DNA of 53,051 nucleotides, from NCBI GenBank assembly GCA_022563315.1, contig JADFNO010000006.1:1-53051 (forward strand), written 5' to 3'. A program made the position numbers and the translations under genes. This document shows, piece by piece, positions 50,222 to 53,051 of the stretch. Below the pieces are notes generated by a model, which saw only the letters and a list, made by a program, of their open reading frames with translations, made no database searches and had not been told where the DNA came from. This DNA comes from Planctomycetota bacterium. GTDB taxonomy: Bacteria; Planctomycetota; Phycisphaerae; Phycisphaerales; SM1A02. The stretch's first letter is position 1. The number at the start of each line of letters is the position of its first letter.

Positions 50222-50989
50222 ATGATGAAACACACGTGGACATTGCTGGCCGTTATTGGATTAGCCGTGTCAAGCGCATTGGCGGACACGACGTACATGT
50301 CGGGCGTGGTCACGATGACGCGCCTCGAACTCGCCCTTGGTGACCAGATTATCGCGACGGGCGACCTCACGATAATCTGCGATGAAGATGCGATTATCGA
50401 TGGCGTTATCCTCGGCGACCCGGGGGTGCGGATTGAAATCCGCGCCGACAACACGATCGAAATCCTCGGTTCCATATCTTACGGCTAACGGCGCGAATGG
50501 CGTCGATGTCGAGGAGGCAGGTCAGAGTAGCGGCGACGTGGTTCTTGTCGCAGACACTATCGAGCCTCCGGTCTCCACCATCGCCGCCGGGGCGGGCGGC
50601 AGCGCAGGCCCCTCGGGCGACGGCGGTGACGGCGGCACCGTCGAATTCGTTTACGATGTCATCTACGTGGACACCAATTCGAAAGTACAGGCTGGTCAGG
50701 GCGGCATGGCATCAATGGTTTCACCGTGGCGGCCAGAGACGGCGGATTCAGCGGCGCAAGTGGCGACTTAGTGATGACAGCCGCAGAGGAAGCCGAGGTT
50801 ATTATTATTGTTGATCCGTGCGCAGACGGGGCCGCCGGCGCGGGCGGGGCGGCCGGGGCTGGAAGTGCCGGGTTTCCTCCCGACTGCGCCCCAGGTGCTG
50901 CCGGGACAGCCGGAGTTGCAGGCACGGCGGGCACTGCCGTCAATACACCTGTAGCAGGTCCGAATGGACATGACGGTGGTGTATACTGA
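50222..50989 (+). pseudogene. Glycine-rich secreted protein gene broken by two compensating frameshifts
   Basis: The first 88 codons start well (AAGGAG, ATG, signal peptide ending in ALA). Near 50480 the frame shifts by one base, giving TANGANGVDVEEAGQSSGD and then a glycine-rich segment GAGGSAGPSGDGGDGG. Near 50705 a second shift returns to the first frame (GINGFTVAARDGGFSGASG, then GAAGAGGAAGAGSAG). With one base removed and one added, the product would be about 255 residues with no stop until 50989. Homologous collagen-like Gly-Ala repeats fit a surface or extracellular protein. The two shifts could be real decay or sequencing errors. Confidence 0.7.
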
Positions 50990-51790
50990 AGCCATGACGT
51001 CAGTGAAAACGCGGTGCCATCATGCCCGCAGTATTGGCCGGGTGGTGAGAAACGTCTTGGCGGCGCTGTTTTTGAGCTTCCTCGGGTCGGCGGCGATTGT
51101 ACTCGCCGCCGACTATTTTCTGTTTAGGAGCGGAACGTGGACTGGCTGGACGATGGTTGCCTTTTATCCCAGCCATGAAGATGTTCTCTGGTGGGAGTCC
51201 CAGGTTGGTCCGCTCCCTCCCCCTACTTCCACTGCTGGCATGGTGATGCCCCGCCAATCTCGCGGCCGTACTGGGTTGACCAGTGGCTCGGATGCCCTCA
51301 CGGCCTCGCGTTTAGCTTACGGACTGATGGGCGTACGGATGGAAACGGCGTCGGAGTGGATTCGCGGTAGTGTGCTCGTCTCCGAGACGAAGCATGCCTG
51401 GCACATCGGCGTGGAACTCCCCGGCGGCATGGCCTTTGAACGAATCTACATCGGCGCGCCAGGGGACGCACTAGCGCATCCGACGTACGGGACATGGGAT
51501 TTCAGAATCTTGCCAATCGGTTTGGCGATCAATTCCTTGTTCGTGGCCGGTCCACTTTTTGTGCTGGTAACCATATTGGCGTGGACCACGGCAAGAACAT
51601 TTCGCAGGATCAAGGGAATCGACCGGCGAGCCAGAGGACAATGCGAGGTGTGCGCGTACGTGCTAATTGCGGGCCAAAACCCCTGCCCGGAGTGCGGGCA
51701 TCACCGGAAATCAATCGAGTATAAAGCCGCGAGTTCTGGTAATAAGCAATCGTGACGCACCGCGATACGATCCCGGCCTTTCGCCCCCCC
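50917..51790. repeat. Tandem duplication, unit 1
   Basis: The end of the glycine-rich gene and the following membrane protein gene form a segment that is duplicated at 51926-52830. The shared parts include GGCGGGCACTGCC versus GGCGGGCGCTGCC in the glycine-rich tail, most of the coding sequence, and the 3' flank CAATCGTGACGCACCGC. Similarity drops quickly at both ends. Confidence 0.8.
50994..51755 (+). CDS. Membrane protein with C-terminal zinc ribbon, copy 1
   Basis: The 253-residue product has a membrane segment near the N-terminus (about 17-37; NVLAALFLSFLGSAAIVLAA), a central extracytoplasmic-like region, a second membrane segment (about 178-200) and a C-terminal zinc ribbon CEVC...CPECG with a basic tail. 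It is about 75-80% identical by eye to the next gene, with the last 40 residues nearly identical (NPCPECGHHRKSIEYKAASS). ATG 50994 is the likely start; the frame is open to 50964 inside the end of the glycine-rich gene. Function unknown. Confidence 0.75.
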   Translation: MTSVKTRCHHARSIGRVVRNVLAALFLSFLGSAAIVLAADYFLFRSGTWTGWTMVAFYPSHEDVLWWESQVGPLPPPTSTAGMVMPRQSRGRTGLTSGSDALTASRLAYGLMGVRMETASEWIRGSVLVSETKHAWHIGVELPGGMAFERIYIGAPGDALAHPTYGTWDFRILPIGLAINSLFVAGPLFVLVTILAWTTARTFRRIKGIDRRARGQCEVCAYVLIAGQNPCPECGHHRKSIEYKAASSGNKQS

Positions 51791-51849
51791 GCGAATGGTT
51801 ACATCAACGACGATGGCCTCTCAGTCCGTACAGATATTACGCCTCGGCG

Positions 51850-51867
51850 CCCCCGGCAAGCCGGGGG
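51850..51867. repeat. Palindrome family D, copy 2
   Basis: The 18-base palindrome CCCCCGGCAAGCCGGGGG is identical to the one inside purL, followed by TTATAT instead of CTAAAT. It lies between the two duplicated genes. Confidence 0.8.
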
Positions 51868-51925
51868 TTATATGACTCAAGGCGTTGGATTTCCGGTAAT
51901 CCGCGCCTGGCCGTTCACATAAGGC

Positions 51926-52830
51926 GGCCGGTGTGGCGGGCGCTGCCACCAATACGTCGGTAGCATGCCACAATGGAAATAATGGTGTAGAGTGCGATAA
52001 TGAGCATGGTGCTTAATGAGTGCTAACGCCGTGACGGCCGCGAAAACGCAACGCCATCATGCCCGCAGTATGGTCGGCAAGGTGAGAAACGTCTTGGCGG
52101 CGCTGTTTTTCAGCATCCTCGGGTCGGCGGCGATTGTCCTCGCCACCGACTATTTTCTGTTCAGGAGCGGAGCGTTGAGTGGCTGGACGATGGTTGCCCA
52201 TTCCTCCAGCCATGATGATGTTATCTGGTGGCAGTCGCAGGTTGGTCCGCTCCCTGCCCCCGCTACCACTGCTGACATCATGATACCCCGCCCTGCTCCC
52301 GGCCGTACTGGGTTGAGCGGTGGCGCGGTTGGCCTCTCGGCCTCGCGTTTATCTGACGGATTGATGAACCTACGGATGGAAACAGAGTCGAAGTGGATGC
52401 GCGGGAGCATACTTGCGTCTCGAACGAAGTATGCCTGGCGCATCGGAGTGGAACTCCCCGGCGGCATGGCCTTGGAGCGAATCTACATCAGCGCGCCAGG
52501 GGCCGCACTAGCGCCTCCGACGCTCGGGGGATGGGATTTCAGAATCCTGCCAATCGGATTAGCGCTCAATACCTTGTTCGTGGCCGGTCCACTTTGTGTG
52601 CTGGTAACTGTATTGGCGTGGGCCACGGCAAGAGCATTTCGCAGGATCATGGGGGCAAGCAGCCGGCGAGCCAGAGGACAATGCGAGGTGTGCGCATACA
52701 TTCTAATTGCGGGCCAAAACCCCTGCCCGGAGTGCGGCCATCACCGGAAATCAATCGAGTATAAAGCCGCTAGTTCTGGTAATAAGCAATCGTGACCCAC
52801 CGCCATACCATCCCGGCCTTTCTCGCCCCA
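51926..52830. repeat. Tandem duplication, unit 2
   Basis: Second copy of the segment described at 50917-51790. It carries a degenerate version of the glycine-rich gene's 3' end (no longer an open frame) followed by the second membrane protein gene and a shared 3' flank. Confidence 0.8.
52016..52795 (+). CDS. Membrane protein with C-terminal zinc ribbon, copy 2
   Basis: The 259-residue paralogue of the gene at 50994 keeps the same layout: N-terminal membrane segment, extracytoplasmic region with ELPGGMALERIYISAPG, membrane segment around 182-205 and zinc ribbon CEVC...CPECG. Differences are concentrated in the outer region, suggesting divergence in ligand contacts or drift. The start ATG has no clear ribosome site. 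Confidence 0.75.
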   Translation: MSANAVTAAKTQRHHARSMVGKVRNVLAALFFSILGSAAIVLATDYFLFRSGALSGWTMVAHSSSHDDVIWWQSQVGPLPAPATTADIMIPRPAPGRTGLSGGAVGLSASRLSDGLMNLRMETESKWMRGSILASRTKYAWRIGVELPGGMALERIYISAPGAALAPPTLGGWDFRILPIGLALNTLFVAGPLCVLVTVLAWATARAFRRIMGASSRRARGQCEVCAYILIAGQNPCPECGHHRKSIEYKAASSGNKQS

Positions 52831-52852
52831 GCAACGACGGCTGCGGTAGCGG

Positions 52853-53051
52853 CTAATCCGGACCCGAGCGTCGCGCGGCTCTGTGATCGGCGACGTAGTG
52901 CTCCATCGCCTTCATGCCGTCGGTCCGCTTGATCTCGCCGGCTTGTTTGACCCAGTCGAGCGAAAGAATCTGATCGACGAGCTTCTCGGAGTCGGCTTCG
53001 TCCGCCTTGTTGTACGGGCACACCGCGATACATATCCCGCAACCGTCCGTC
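52853..53051 (-). CDS. 4Fe-4S ferredoxin-domain protein, C-terminal part (cut by the window edge)
   Basis: The last 65 codons of a gene that runs in from beyond the right edge are readable on the minus strand. They include CGICIAVCPYNK, a CxxCxxxCP iron-sulfur motif, then KLVDQILSLDWVKQAGEIKR and a polar end with HYVADHRAARRSG. This end is like that of reductive-dehalogenase-like or epoxyqueuosine-reductase-like 4Fe-4S proteins, but the short piece does not allow a family call. Stop TAG at 52853-52855. Confidence 0.75.
   Translation of the reverse strand, partial: TDGCGICIAVCPYNKADEADSEKLVDQILSLDWVKQAGEIKRTDGMKAMEHYVADHRAARRSGPD

Noticed and set aside
52770-53042. A 90-codon minus-strand frame at the right edge
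   Set aside because: The neighbouring frame has the 4Fe-4S motif CGICIAVCPYNK and a good end, so this one is the wrong frame of the same region.

Overview
The window looks like a chromosomal stretch of a GC-rich planctomycete, probably from the Phycisphaerae or a neighbouring lineage. This is inferred from gene content: a PEP-CTERM-type protein ending in a hydrophobic helix plus Arg tail, several membrane proteins with a CxxC...CPECG zinc ribbon, many small lipoproteins, an EF-hand/dockerin-like protein, a broken-up str ribosomal operon and numerous RAYT transposases with REP-type palindromes. No tRNA, rRNA, CRISPR array or prophage was seen.

Layout. 1-5.3 kb: a tRNA-dihydrouridine synthase fused to a broken amidohydrolase, two bacterial-PH-domain membrane proteins, a lipoprotein, and thyA-folA. 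5.4-12.7 kb: a GYF/DUF4190-type membrane protein, an orphan oligopeptide-type ABC ATPase, an HtrA-like protease, panB, a methyltransferase and an 854-residue secreted protein with an internal duplication. 12.8-19.3 kb: a ThiF/MoeB-type E1 enzyme, two tandem secreted paralogues, rpsG and rpsL with a clear terminator, a lipoprotein, a PNGase F-like protein and rnhA. 19.4-26.1 kb: purL (with a duplicated PurS-like N-terminus), a RAYT transposase, purQ, a zinc-ribbon membrane protein and a Gfo/Idh/MocA oxidoreductase, all on the plus strand. 26.2-31.6 kb: an EF-hand protein, rlmE, a zinc-ribbon protein, an auto-adhesin-like lipoprotein, two DinB-like proteins and a PspC-domain protein. 31.7-36 kb: TPP riboswitch-thiC, a second RAYT, a P4-type acid phosphatase and a third RAYT. 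36-46.5 kb: a zinc-finger/LuxR-type regulator, a DUF5658-like protein, YjbQ, NDH-2, a large zinc metalloprotease, the PEP-CTERM protein, a DUF442-type phosphatase lipoprotein and others. 46.7-53 kb: pdxH, a degenerate histidine kinase fused to PilZ, a DUF2314 lipoprotein, a doubly frameshifted glycine-rich protein gene, a tandem gene duplication and the end of a 4Fe-4S protein.

The most notable system is the set of palindromic repeats. Three RAYT genes (A, B, C) each sit beside their own repeat family, and two more palindrome families (D, E) occur without a transposase in the window. Palindromes lie inside reading frames: three in purL and one in RAYT-C. Copies of A and B supply the stop codons of RAYT-A, thiC and RAYT-B. 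A different, GTGCCTT-type repeat lies in frame in thiC. This genome therefore seems to tolerate repeats that remain open in frame and add peptide segments to essential enzymes, as described for Rickettsia palindromic elements.

Metabolic links: purL and purQ make FGAM synthase; thyA and folA share the folate cycle that purine synthesis also uses; thiC (riboswitch-controlled) and YjbQ belong to thiamine synthesis; panB and pdxH serve other cofactors. All assignments come from reading motifs in the sequence; no database search was possible.
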